DNA of 25,583 bases from JAQUCI01 sp964553255 (lineage in GTDB: Bacteria > Bacillota_I > Bacilli_A > Erysipelotrichales > Erysipelotrichaceae), in contig CAZKJS010000025.1 of NCBI GenBank assembly GCA_964553255.1, positions 1 through 25,583 on the forward strand, in the 5' to 3' direction. Made by a program: the position numbers and the translations under genes. A model generated the notes under the pieces. That model had not been told where the DNA came from. It made no database searches and was given only the letters and a program-made list of their open reading frames with translations. This document shows positions 15,049 through 23,643 of the stretch, in pieces. The number at the start of each line of letters is the position of its first letter. Position 1 is the first letter of the stretch.

Positions 15049-15858
15049 ATGGAATGGTTATTAAGTTTAGATAGAGTAACTTTAGCTTTACTCGCAACAT
15101 TATTTACATGGGGTATGACCGCACTTGGTGCTGGTATGGTATTTTTCTTTAAAACAATCAATCAAAGAATATTGAATGCAATGTTAGGTTTTGCGGCTGG
15201 CGTCATGATTGCGGCAAGCTTTTGGTCGTTATTAGCCCCAGCTATCGAAATGGCTGAGGAAATATCAAATATTCCAGCTTGGGCAGTTGCAGCTATCGGG
15301 TTTCTTGCTGGAGCATTCTTTTTATGGTTAGCTGATAAACTCATACCACATATGCATGTCAAAGACGATCACGCTGAAGGATTGCCTTCACGATTACGTC
15401 GTAGTATCCTACTTGTACTATCGATTACATTACATAATATTCCTGAAGGATTAGCCGTTGGTGTAGCCTTTGGTGCTGTAGCTCAAGGTGTTGGTGTTGA
15501 AGGCTTACTACCAGCAATTGCGGTTGCCATAGGTATTGGTATTCAAAATTTTCCTGAAGGTGCAGCAGTTAGTATTCCCTTAAGAAGAGAAGGAATATCC
15601 CGTTGGAAAAGCTTTTTAATGGGTCAAGCATCTGGTCTTGTTGAGCCAATCTCAGGTGTTTTAGGAGCACTATTAGTACTGTTAGTTAAACCTATATTAC
15701 CCTATGCTTTAACTTTTGCGGCTGGTGCAATGATTTATGTTGTTGTTGAAGAGTTAATTCCTGAATCACAAACATCGCATAAGGATACGCATTCTGCGAC
15801 AATCGGATGTATTATAGGCTTTACTGTTATGATGATATTAGATGTTGCTCTAGGTTAA
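15049..15858 (+). CDS. ZIP-family divalent metal transporter
   Basis: The 269-residue membrane protein is a ZIP transporter of the GufA/ZupT-like group, moving zinc or another divalent metal into the cytoplasm. About eight membrane helices are visible. Helix 4 carries the metal-binding HNIPEG (129-134) and helix 5 the related QNFPEG (166-171). A His/Asp-rich loop HMHVKDDH lies at 101-108. GAGAGG before the ATG supports the start. It is divergent from groES and ends in its own terminator. Metal preference cannot be decided from the sequence. Confidence 0.92.
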   Translation: MEWLLSLDRVTLALLATLFTWGMTALGAGMVFFFKTINQRILNAMLGFAAGVMIAASFWSLLAPAIEMAEEISNIPAWAVAAIGFLAGAFFLWLADKLIPHMHVKDDHAEGLPSRLRRSILLVLSITLHNIPEGLAVGVAFGAVAQGVGVEGLLPAIAVAIGIGIQNFPEGAAVSIPLRREGISRWKSFLMGQASGLVEPISGVLGALLVLLVKPILPYALTFAAGAMIYVVVEELIPESQTSHKDTHSATIGCIIGFTVMMILDVALG

Positions 15859-15882
15859 AAAAAGATCGTAAGACCTTTTTTT
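15857..15882. terminator. Terminator between the ZIP gene and the epimerase-like gene
   Basis: Seven As plus G-A-TC pair with GA-C-C plus seven Ts (one A/C mismatch) around a GTAA loop. The A and T runs let it work on both strands, serving the convergent ZIP and epimerase-like genes. Confidence 0.75.
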
Positions 15883-16708
15883 ATAATATTTCCCAGTAAT
15901 AAGATACCTTATAATCACATCCAACACCTAAGAAAATAGTATTATCTTCAGGAAGATCATCGTTGTCTTTTGAAGCATAACCATGACCATGTTGTGGTTC
16001 AACACAAATAAACGGAGTATCTTTTGTTTTATGCCAAAAGCCAACTCTTTTAAAATTAGCAATTCCAACTCTTATACCATTTTCTCCATCTGTTAAATCA
16101 ACATACTCACTCTTTAATCCATAGAAGAATACCGCGCTTTTCTCGGCAAAGAAATCATTGTTAACAAAAGATATTTCTTTACCCAAATGATAGCCGGAGT
16201 CTATTATCATATTCTCATCTTTTTCCATAACGATCTTATAGTCATCAAATGATTTATCATTTGTTAATGGTGTACAAAATGCGGGATGAAATCCAATTTG
16301 AAAACGAATCGGTTTATTATCAGTATTCTTTATTTGATATCTTAACCAAAGTCTTTTTCCTTCCAATTGGTAGTTTACAGATAATTGAAAATGATACGGA
16401 TATTTATTAAGCGTATTTTCATCAGAAACCAATACCAACTCAACTTCTTCGCTTGTTGCCTTTGTGCATTCGAAAGTCGCATAACGTGCAAACCCATGCT
16501 GCCCCATAGTGTACGATACATCATCAACTAAGTATGATTCACCCCAAGCTTTTCCTACTACCGGAAAAAGAATGGGATTACGATTTTGCCAAAACGTTTT
16601 ATCACCACTCCAAATATACTCAATGTTTGAGTCATTCGCTTTAAAACTAATAACCTCAGCAGCGGTTGTGCTAAATTTAGCGCTAACCCATTTATTCTTT
16701 AATTCCAT
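15881..16708 (-). CDS. Aldose 1-epimerase-like protein (LacX type)
   Basis: The 275-residue protein is a galactose-mutarotase-fold protein of the LacX-like aldose-1-epimerase branch, which interconverts anomers of sugars or hexose phosphates. Visible segments are FWQNRNPILFPVVGK near 40, MGQHGFARYATFE near 68 with a likely active-site His, and FQIGFHPAFCTPL near 135 with the second His. CVEPQHGHGY appears near 235. AGGAGG before the ATG fixes the start. It stands between a terminator and a separate transketolase operon, so it is probably monocistronic. The exact substrate is unknown. Confidence 0.85.
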   Translation of the reverse strand: MELKNKWVSAKFSTTAAEVISFKANDSNIEYIWSGDKTFWQNRNPILFPVVGKAWGESYLVDDVSYTMGQHGFARYATFECTKATSEEVELVLVSDENTLNKYPYHFQLSVNYQLEGKRLWLRYQIKNTDNKPIRFQIGFHPAFCTPLTNDKSFDDYKIVMEKDENMIIDSGYHLGKEISFVNNDFFAEKSAVFFYGLKSEYVDLTDGENGIRVGIANFKRVGFWHKTKDTPFICVEPQHGHGYASKDNDDLPEDNTIFLGVGCDYKVSYYWEIL

Positions 16709-16817
16709 ATGATCCTCCTTGTTATTATCAACTCTATTTTGATAAATTAATCAATACTTTTCAAGTGGTTAAACATGATAATCTCATTTTAACAGTATTA
16801 CAGTTTCTAATCGATAT

Positions 16818-16846
16818 AAAACCATAATTATCACTATTATGGTTTT
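16818..16846. terminator. Terminator after the transketolase operon
   Basis: AAAACCATAAT and ATTATGGTTTT form an 11-bp stem with a 7-base loop. Read on the minus strand it follows the transketolase genes and ends TTTTATA; on the plus strand TTTTATTTT follows. Confidence 0.75.
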
Positions 16847-16870
16847 ATTTTAACTACTATAAGGTCGATG

Positions 16871-17816
16871 TTATCGATATTCTTTTTTTATTCGATCAAC
16901 GATGCTTTGAAATGCTAAACCATATTTTTCAAGTAAAGCTTGTGGTTTTCCGCTTTCACCAAATGTATCCTGAATACCTAATATTGATAGTTGGTGCGGA
17001 TATTCACTAACTAACACTTCGGCAATAGCCGAACCAAATCCAGCTAAGATATTATGTTCTTCACATGACATCAGATACTTATGAGATTTAGCGATCTTTA
17101 CGATCAACTCTTTATCAATCGGTTTTATCGTTGCCATATTTATTACAGTACAATCAATATTATCAGCGGTTAGTATCTCAGCCGCCTTAAGTGCTTCTTG
17201 AACCATTAAACCTGTCGCAAAGATAGCAACATCTTTTCCTTGACGCACAATTTCACCTTTACCAAAATTGAATTCATATGTCTCATCATGATATTCAGCA
17301 ACGGCACTACGACCAAGTCTAACATAGATGGGACCTTCAATATTAGCAATCGCTTTTATCACCGCTTCTGTTTCGATACCATCACTTGGTTGAATTACCT
17401 GCATGTTTGGAATCGAACGCATCAATGCAATATCTTCAACACTCTGATGTGATGCGCCATCCTCACCTAATGTAACCCCAGCATGACTTGCACAAATCTT
17501 AACGTTTAGTTTTGAATAACAGATACTGTTTCGTACCTGCTCAAAAGCGCGACCTGCTGCAAACATCGCAAAACTACTTGCATATACGATCTTGCCACTA
17601 GCCGCAAGACCAGCCGCTATTGACATCATATTTGCCNNNNNNNNNNTTTGCCTCGGCAATACCGATATTAAAATGACGTTGTGGACATACTTTTTGTGCT
17701 TCATTTGTCTTGGTGCTTTTGGTTAAGTCAGCATCAAGAACCACAATTCTTTCATCCGTAAGGATAAGTTCAGCCAATGCTTTACCATAGGCTTCTCTGG
17801 TTGCTCTTTTTACCAT
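16871..17816 (-). CDS. Transketolase, C-terminal subunit (interrupted by an assembly gap)
   Basis: This gene encodes the pyrimidine-binding and C-terminal half of split transketolase, which with the N-terminal subunit moves two-carbon units in the non-oxidative pentose phosphate pathway. The first 56 residues run from MVKRATREAYG to RHFNIGIAEA. After ten Ns, 253 residues follow from NMMSIAAGLAASG through FAMFAAGRAFEQVRNSI, HAGVTLGEDGASHQ and the C-terminal domain to KKEYR. Both contig ends at the gap carry GGCAAA; merging them removes 16 bases and gives a continuous 309-residue protein of normal family length. AGGAG six bases before the ATG supports the start, one base after the upstream stop. 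Confidence 0.93.
17637..17646. other. Assembly gap (ten Ns)
   Basis: Ten Ns join two contigs inside the transketolase C-subunit gene. TTTGCC occurs on both sides (17631-17636 and 17647-17652), so the contigs probably overlap by six bases and nothing is missing. Confidence 0.95.
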
Positions 17817-17817
17817 C

Positions 17818-18636
17818 TTATACTCCTTCAATCTCTTTTAATGCTTGCTCTGTTTGTTCAGGATTAGTTGCAGCGCCATGCCAATTAGCTTCGTTTTCCA
17901 TAAAAGAAACACCTTTTCCTTTAACGGTATGAGCAATGATAACTGTTGGTTTATTTTTAATTGTTTTCGCTAATGCAAAGGCATCAGCAATCGCTTTAAA
18001 ATCATGACCATCAATTGAAATAACATGCCAATTAAACGCCTCATACTTAGGTGCAAATGGCGTAGGATCCATGACCTTGGTAATGTCACCATCTATTTGC
18101 AAACCATTAAAATCTAAAACTACACAAAGATTATCTAACTTATAGTTAACAGCTGCCATAAAGGCTTCCCATATCTGTCCTTCTTGACTCTCACCATCAC
18201 CAATCATCGCATAGATACGATGTTTATTATTATCAAGCTTATTAGCTAAAGCCATACCAACAGCGGTAGATAAACCTTGACCAAGACTTCCAGTACTCAT
18301 ATCGATACCAGCTACATAATTCATATTTGGGTGACCTTGTAATCGCGAATTTACTGCTCTGAAAGTGACTAACTCTTCTTCAGCTAGAAATCCTTTTTCA
18401 CATAATATCGCATATAGTAGCGGTGTTGCATGACCTTTGCTCAATACAAAACGATCACGATTAATCGTGTTTACATTCTCTTGGTTGATATCCATTTCAT
18501 TAAAATAAAGCCATGTTAAAATTTCAACACCAGATAAACTTCCTCCTGGGTGACCTGATTGAGCACTAGCTACCATCTTAATGATGTTCTTACGTATATT
18601 ACGCGCATGATTTTCTAATTCCGTTATCGTATACAT
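17818..18636 (-). CDS. Transketolase, N-terminal subunit
   Basis: The 272-residue protein is the thiamine-diphosphate-binding half of split transketolase. It has SGHPGGSLS near 27, SKGHATPLLYA near 66, STGSLGQGLS near 114, and the ThDP motif from GDG at 146-148 to Asn177. Length fits the split form common in Bacillota and archaea. AGGATGG precedes the ATG by seven bases. It is the first gene of the two-gene transketolase operon. Confidence 0.96.
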   Translation of the reverse strand: MYTITELENHARNIRKNIIKMVASAQSGHPGGSLSGVEILTWLYFNEMDINQENVNTINRDRFVLSKGHATPLLYAILCEKGFLAEEELVTFRAVNSRLQGHPNMNYVAGIDMSTGSLGQGLSTAVGMALANKLDNNKHRIYAMIGDGESQEGQIWEAFMAAVNYKLDNLCVVLDFNGLQIDGDITKVMDPTPFAPKYEAFNWHVISIDGHDFKAIADAFALAKTIKNKPTVIIAHTVKGKGVSFMENEANWHGAATNPEQTEQALKEIEGV

Positions 18637-18657
18637 TCTTACACCATCCTTTATAGT

Positions 18658-18666
18658 ATTATATCA
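18658..18666 (-). promoter_or_regulatory. Extended -10 promoter of the transketolase operon
   Basis: On the minus strand TGATATAAT is a perfect extended -10 element 21 bases before the start codon. The -35 region is poor, as expected for this class. Confidence 0.65.
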
Positions 18667-18713
18667 CTTATTTGAACATACTTAAGATTGTTTGCATCGA
18701 TATCGTAATTATC

Positions 18714-18742
18714 TTGACATCAATAATGAACGGTTGTATATT
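18714..18742 (+). promoter_or_regulatory. Promoter of the ABC transporter operon
   Basis: A perfect TTGACA is separated by 17 bases from TATATT, about 32 bases before the ATPase start codon. Confidence 0.85.
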
Positions 18743-18774
18743 ATTATCATATACAAATGAAAGTAGATGAGTAA

Positions 18775-19476
18775 ATGGCTTATATTGAGTTTATTGATGT
18801 TAAAAAGATCTACAAAATGGGTGAAGTAAATATTACTGCTCTTGATGGTGTTTCTTTTGCCATAGAGAAAGGTGAATTTGTGGTAGTAGCAGGTGCTAGT
18901 GGTGCTGGTAAATCAACAATACTAAATATCCTAGGTGGTATGGATACAGTAAGTAGTGGTCAGATCATAGTTGATGATATGGAAATAAGTAACTTCAATG
19001 AAAAAGAACTAACTAATTATCGTCGCTATGATATTGGTTTTGTTTTTCAATTCTATAACTTAGTTCAAAACTTAACTGCGATTGAAAATGTTGAACTAGC
19101 GACACAAATCTGTAAAGATCCTCTTGATATAGAAGAAACGATAGCTGCTGTTGGTTTGAAGAACCGTAAGAATAACTTCCCATCGCAATTATCAGGTGGT
19201 GAACAGCAACGTGTTGCAATCGCAAGAGCACTAGCAAAAAACCCAAAACTATTACTATGTGATGAACCAACAGGTGCCCTTGATTATAAAACAGGAAAAG
19301 CGATCTTAAAACTTCTTCAAGACACATGTCGTAATCAAAACATGACAGTTATCATTATCACCCATAACCTAGCATTAACCGCAATGGGTGATAAAGTTAT
19401 TAAAGTGAAAAGTGGCATTGTCGATTCAATCGAGATCAATAAAAATCCCTTACCAATAGAAAGTATTGAATGGTAA
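18775..19476 (+). CDS. ABC transporter ATPase (MacB/LolD type)
   Basis: The 233-residue ATPase powers the FtsX-like permease encoded next. Visible are Walker A GASGAGKST (about 40-48), the Q-loop at FQFYNL near 91, signature LSGGEQQR (139-146), Walker B LLLCDEPTGALD (159-170) and the switch His in THN near 196. It belongs to the MacB/LolD/FtsE-like group, which works with permeases that move by mechanotransmission rather than by classic transport. The ribosome site is weak (GATGAG). Its stop overlaps the permease start as TAATG. Confidence 0.95.
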   Translation: MAYIEFIDVKKIYKMGEVNITALDGVSFAIEKGEFVVVAGASGAGKSTILNILGGMDTVSSGQIIVDDMEISNFNEKELTNYRRYDIGFVFQFYNLVQNLTAIENVELATQICKDPLDIEETIAAVGLKNRKNNFPSQLSGGEQQRVAIARALAKNPKLLLCDEPTGALDYKTGKAILKLLQDTCRNQNMTVIIITHNLALTAMGDKVIKVKSGIVDSIEINKNPLPIESIEW

Positions 19477-22400
19477 TGAAAAAAAAGCGCTCAATTCTTA
19501 CTATTGATCTCTTCCGAGAAATCAAACGTTCTTTCGAACGTTTTTTATCCATATTCGCAATCGTTGCTATTGGTGTAGCTTTTTTTGCTGGGATAAAAGC
19601 CGCAAGTAGTGTAATGAAAGCATCCGCTGATGCTTATTATGATCGTTATAATCTTATGGATCTTCGCATTCTATCTAATTTTGGATTAAACAGCAATGAT
19701 ATTATAGCAATCAAAAATACTGAAGGTGTTGATGGTGTCTTTGCGACAATGAGCATGCCAGTTACAACTATTAAAGATACCTATGAATATGTACTGATAG
19801 CTCATGGTATTGATATCAAAAATACCAATAGCGATAATAAAAACTATATTAATCAATATGCATTGATTGAGGGCCGTTATCCTTTAAGATCAGGCGAATG
19901 CTTAATTGAAGACTTACAACTATTTCAAAGTAATCTCAATTTAGGCGATACAATAACCTTAGAAAGTGGAACAGATAAAGATATTCTATCATCTCTAGTT
20001 GTTGATACTTACAAAATTGTCGGTATTGTAAAAACACCCTATTATCTTTCTTATCAAAAAGGTACAACTAACATCAAAGATGGTAGAATTGATGCTTTTA
20101 TCGTTATTCCAAATAGTGATTTCATAAGCGATTATTATCACGAGATCTTTGTCACGATCGATGGTGCAAAAGCGTATAACTCCTATCAATCATCTTACTT
20201 TGATCATATTGAAACCGTTGTTGATCAACTTGGTGTTATTGGTAATATTCAGTCGGAAAAAAGATACAACGAGATCATTGATGAAGCAAATAAAAAACTT
20301 GATGAAGCAAAACTAGAATACCAAAATGGTTTGACTACTTATGAAACTGAGATTGAAAAAGCAGAGCGAGAACTTGAAGAAGCCCGATTTGAGCTGATCA
20401 GAGGACAAATAGAATTAGCCAATAATCAGCTTTTACTTGCTATCACTATTCAAAGTTATCAAAGCGATATCGACACAGCAAAACAAGCATTGGCATTGAC
20501 ACAGCAAACATATGATCAACTAGATCAACAATATCAACAAACTAAAGAGCAACTTGACGTCCTTGTGGCCGGTTATGAAGAAGAGCTTGTAGACATCAAT
20601 CTCGCAATCACACAGAAACAAGCTCAAATAAGCGAAATTGACGATCAAATCGCTAATAATCAACAACAAATTGATCAGCTAAATCAACAGCTTACAACAA
20701 CCGATCCTGCTGATCCAGAGTATCAGACAATAATAAATGAAATCAGTTCACTTAATTCCACTAATTCAAATCTTTCAGCTCAACGTAATACTTATCAAAG
20801 CGAGTTACTCACTTTAGAAAATAGAAGAAATCAGATTCAAACCAACATTAACTTAGCTACCACTGGTTTAGTTACCTTGCAACAACAATTAGTAACTCTT
20901 CAAAACACGATCATTTTATATCAAAATCAAATAACCGATGGTGAAAAGCAGCTCATCGAAACCCAACAATCAGCTAATGTCGAGTTTGCGAAAGCACAAA
21001 AGAAAATTGATGATGGACAAACAACTTTGATCAATGGTCAGTTAGAACTCGATCGTCAAAAACAAGAAGGCAAAGAGAAACTGCTAGACGCTCAAGAACA
21101 AATCATTAAAGCTGAAAAAGATATAGCTGCTATCGCTGAAGCACAATGGTATATCCTTGATCGTAACTCTCATTATAGCTACCGCGATTATGGTGCAGCA
21201 GCCGATCGAATGGATAATATTGCACAGGTCTTTCCTCTATTCTTCTTCTTAGTTGCTGCTTTAGTATGTTCTACAACGATGACAAGAATGATTGATGAAC
21301 AACGCGGTACCATAGGAACGCTCAAAGCGCTTGGTTATAGTGACTTTAGAATTATAAGTAAATATCTAAATTACGCTCTTATAGCCAGTATTGCTGGTTG
21401 TATGATTGGTATCGTATCGGGTATGTACATTTTCCCTACTGTTATTTTTGAAGTTTGGAACACAATGTATACCGTACCAGATATTGTATATTTGCCCAAT
21501 ACTTCACTAGCATTAACTACATCATTGATTGCTATCGCTACAACATTACTAGCAAGCTACTCCTCTTGTTATGTGATATTAAAAGATAACCCCGCCTCAT
21601 TACTAAGACCTAAAGCACCAGTTAATGGTAAAAAGATAATTCTAGAACATTTAAACTTCCTGTGGCGTCGCATGTCATTTACCGCAAAAGTCACCGCTCG
21701 TAATATCTTTAGATACAAAAAACGTTTCTTAATGACGGTGATTGGTATTTCAGGTTGTTCAGCTTTGTTATTATCAGGTTTTGGCATAAGGGATTCAATA
21801 GGACAAATAGCCACATATCAGTTTGAGCAGATCATTAGTTACGCAACCGCTGCTAAATTCACAAGCAATCTTACACTTATTGAGAAACAAGATTATGTTG
21901 ATGAACTTAAAACGCAGGTAAATGTTGAAGATGCTATGCTAATTAGCGAAACAAACGGAACGATTTATGTTGGAAATGAAGAACTAGCAGTAACGATAAT
22001 AATTCCATATGATATTGTCCAATATCGAGACTTTAATCAATTGCGAGAAAGAACATCAAAACAAACGATCAATATTAAAAATAGTGGTATCGTCATAACC
22101 GAAAAGGCGGCTACCGATCTTAATTTAAAGATAAATGATAAGCTAACCATCGCTAATAGCGATGGTTATAAAGAACAAGCTATCATTACTGGAATCGCTG
22201 AAAACTATGTTGGTCATTATGTCTTTATGGCAGCTAATTATTATCGAGATCTATTTTCATTAAGACCGATATATAATTCATCGATCATAAAGCTAAATGA
22301 TACTTCAACAACAAGCGAAACACAGTTTGGTACACAACTGATCGATAGTGGTAAAATTGATTCACTTACCTTCTATTCAGGTATCGCTGATCAGTTTAAA

Positions 22401-22817
22401 GATATGATAACAAGTTTAAACTTAGTAGTAGTTGTTATGATACTAAGTGCTGGCATATTAGCTTTTGTGGTTTTATATAATCTTAGTAATGTTAATATAA
22501 GTGAGCGACTACGAGAAATTGCTACCATAAAAGTATTAGGATTTACACCTAAGGAAGTATCTAATTATGTCTACCGCGAAATAATAATCCTAACATTTAT
22601 TGGTTCATTATTTGGCTTACTACTTGGAAGAATCTTGCATTTGTTTATCATGAAAATAGCTGAACTAGATGCGGTTATGTTTGGTCGCGAGATATATCCT
22701 TTAAGTTATGTTTACGCTGTGGTGATAACCCTTGTCTTTTCACTGATCGTTAATATCACGATGACTAAAAAACTAAGAAATATAAAGATGGTCGAATCAT
22801 TAAAATCAGTCGAATAA
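19476..22817 (+). CDS. FtsX-like ABC permease with large extracellular coiled coil
   Basis: The 1113-residue membrane protein has one N-terminal membrane helix (about 22-44) and a MacB-like extracellular domain (about 60-265). A Gln- and Glu-rich coiled-coil region follows (about 262-555). The first FtsX core has three helices near 585-605, 630-655 and 680-704. A second half has a helix near 750-772, another extracellular domain, and three C-terminal helices. The segment from WYILDRNS to GTLKALGYS is typical of a Bacillota permease family of about 1100 residues. Such proteins relate to envelope stress, peptide resistance or lipoprotein and toxin handling; the job here is unknown. An ATG six bases upstream is equally possible. 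The two-gene operon ends in a strong terminator. Confidence 0.9.
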   Translation: MKKKRSILTIDLFREIKRSFERFLSIFAIVAIGVAFFAGIKAASSVMKASADAYYDRYNLMDLRILSNFGLNSNDIIAIKNTEGVDGVFATMSMPVTTIKDTYEYVLIAHGIDIKNTNSDNKNYINQYALIEGRYPLRSGECLIEDLQLFQSNLNLGDTITLESGTDKDILSSLVVDTYKIVGIVKTPYYLSYQKGTTNIKDGRIDAFIVIPNSDFISDYYHEIFVTIDGAKAYNSYQSSYFDHIETVVDQLGVIGNIQSEKRYNEIIDEANKKLDEAKLEYQNGLTTYETEIEKAERELEEARFELIRGQIELANNQLLLAITIQSYQSDIDTAKQALALTQQTYDQLDQQYQQTKEQLDVLVAGYEEELVDINLAITQKQAQISEIDDQIANNQQQIDQLNQQLTTTDPADPEYQTIINEISSLNSTNSNLSAQRNTYQSELLTLENRRNQIQTNINLATTGLVTLQQQLVTLQNTIILYQNQITDGEKQLIETQQSANVEFAKAQKKIDDGQTTLINGQLELDRQKQEGKEKLLDAQEQIIKAEKDIAAIAEAQWYILDRNSHYSYRDYGAAADRMDNIAQVFPLFFFLVAALVCSTTMTRMIDEQRGTIGTLKALGYSDFRIISKYLNYALIASIAGCMIGIVSGMYIFPTVIFEVWNTMYTVPDIVYLPNTSLALTTSLIAIATTLLASYSSCYVILKDNPASLLRPKAPVNGKKIILEHLNFLWRRMSFTAKVTARNIFRYKKRFLMTVIGISGCSALLLSGFGIRDSIGQIATYQFEQIISYATAAKFTSNLTLIEKQDYVDELKTQVNVEDAMLISETNGTIYVGNEELAVTIIIPYDIVQYRDFNQLRERTSKQTINIKNSGIVITEKAATDLNLKINDKLTIANSDGYKEQAIITGIAENYVGHYVFMAANYYRDLFSLRPIYNSSIIKLNDTSTTSETQFGTQLIDSGKIDSLTFYSGIADQFKDMITSLNLVVVVMILSAGILAFVVLYNLSNVNISERLREIATIKVLGFTPKEVSNYVYREIIILTFIGSLFGLLLGRILHLFIMKIAELDAVMFGREIYPLSYVYAVVITLVFSLIVNITMTKKLRNIKMVESLKSVE

Positions 22818-22841
22818 AAAATAACCAAACGGTTATTTTTT
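22816..22841. terminator. Bidirectional terminator between the permease and HAD genes
   Basis: AAAAAATAACC and GGTTATTTTTT form an 11-bp stem with the loop AAAC, giving A and T runs on both sides. It begins in the permease stop codon and contains the stop codon of the HAD gene on the other strand. Confidence 0.9.
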
Positions 22842-23480
22842 ATTTATTTCAGTAAGTAATTGTTTGACCTCTGCTAAGTTATTTACAACATATGTCGCTT
22901 TTGATGTATTAAATTTAAATCGCGGATCATATAAAGCCACCACACACATACCGGCGTTATAACCTCCGGTAATACCCATTTCTGAGTCCTCTATTACCAT
23001 ACATTCTTCTGGTTTAACCTTTAATAATTCAGCTGTGTGAATAAATATCTGAGGATCAGGCTTTGTCTTTGGAAATTGTGTGCCACTGACAATATGATCA
23101 AAATAGCCATGAAGCTCACACTGATCTAGCTTAATCTGAATTCTTTCAAGTGCCCCTGAGGATGCCAATGCAATTGGAAAACCCTCAGCTTTTAAATAAT
23201 CTAAAAGCGTAATAGCTTCTGGTCTTAGTAGTTTTCTAAAATCCGTTGGAAAATCAATATTAAACTGACGATGATAAGCGGTTGCAACCTCTGGTGTTAC
23301 ACCTAGAAATTTAGCAATATTCTCATTGTAGTATTTTCCTGAGCCGCCACCTATATAATAGAGATCTTCAAGAGCAACTTCCACATTATGGCCTTTTAAG
23401 ATTTTTTGAACATTTTTAATGTATTCAATCTCACTATCAACGATAACGCCATCCATATCAAATATAACTGCTTTTATCAT
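22833..23480 (-). CDS. HAD-IA phosphatase or phosphomutase (beta-PGM-like)
   Basis: The 215-residue protein is a HAD subfamily IA member with motif I FDMDGVIVDSE (Asp8 and Asp10), an alpha-helical cap, motif II ASSGA near 106, Lys in TKPDP near 140, and the Asp motif VIEDSEMGI near 161. Relatives include beta-phosphoglucomutase, sugar-phosphate phosphatases and pseudouridine-5'-phosphatase. The Asp after motif I and the overall sequence do not settle between mutase and phosphatase. GAGG before the ATG supports the start. It is divergent from psuK-psuG, which makes a role in sugar phosphate or pseudouridine phosphate turnover thinkable but unproved. Confidence 0.87.
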   Translation of the reverse strand: MIKAVIFDMDGVIVDSEIEYIKNVQKILKGHNVEVALEDLYYIGGGSGKYYNENIAKFLGVTPEVATAYHRQFNIDFPTDFRKLLRPEAITLLDYLKAEGFPIALASSGALERIQIKLDQCELHGYFDHIVSGTQFPKTKPDPQIFIHTAELLKVKPEECMVIEDSEMGITGGYNAGMCVVALYDPRFKFNTSKATYVVNNLAEVKQLLTEINKK

Positions 23481-23502
23481 TTTTATACCTCACATATCTT
23501 TT

Positions 23503-23531
23503 ATTCTATGGTAGAACCCACGGTATGTAAA
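23503..23531 (-). promoter_or_regulatory. Promoter of the HAD-IA gene
   Basis: On the minus strand TTTACA and TAGAAT are 17 bases apart, ending about 22 bases before the start codon. Confidence 0.65.
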
Positions 23532-23594
23532 GATAAAAGCATACAGATGTTTGTGCGATTTTTTTATCAGTAAGCGTATTCTAATCTGATTATA

Positions 23595-23603
23595 TGATAC
23601 AAT
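23595..23603 (+). promoter_or_regulatory. Possible extended -10 promoter of psuKG
   Basis: TGATACAAT resembles an extended -10 element and lies 40 bases before the psuK ATG. No clear -35 box is present. Confidence 0.4.
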
Positions 23604-23643
23604 TTAAGTACGTTATATTCGCTATAAATAAACACATGGTAAT

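Noticed and set aside
17598..17831. Frameshifted or pseudogene transketolase
   Set aside because: The break coincides with the N run, and merging the shared TTTGCC restores a continuous frame.
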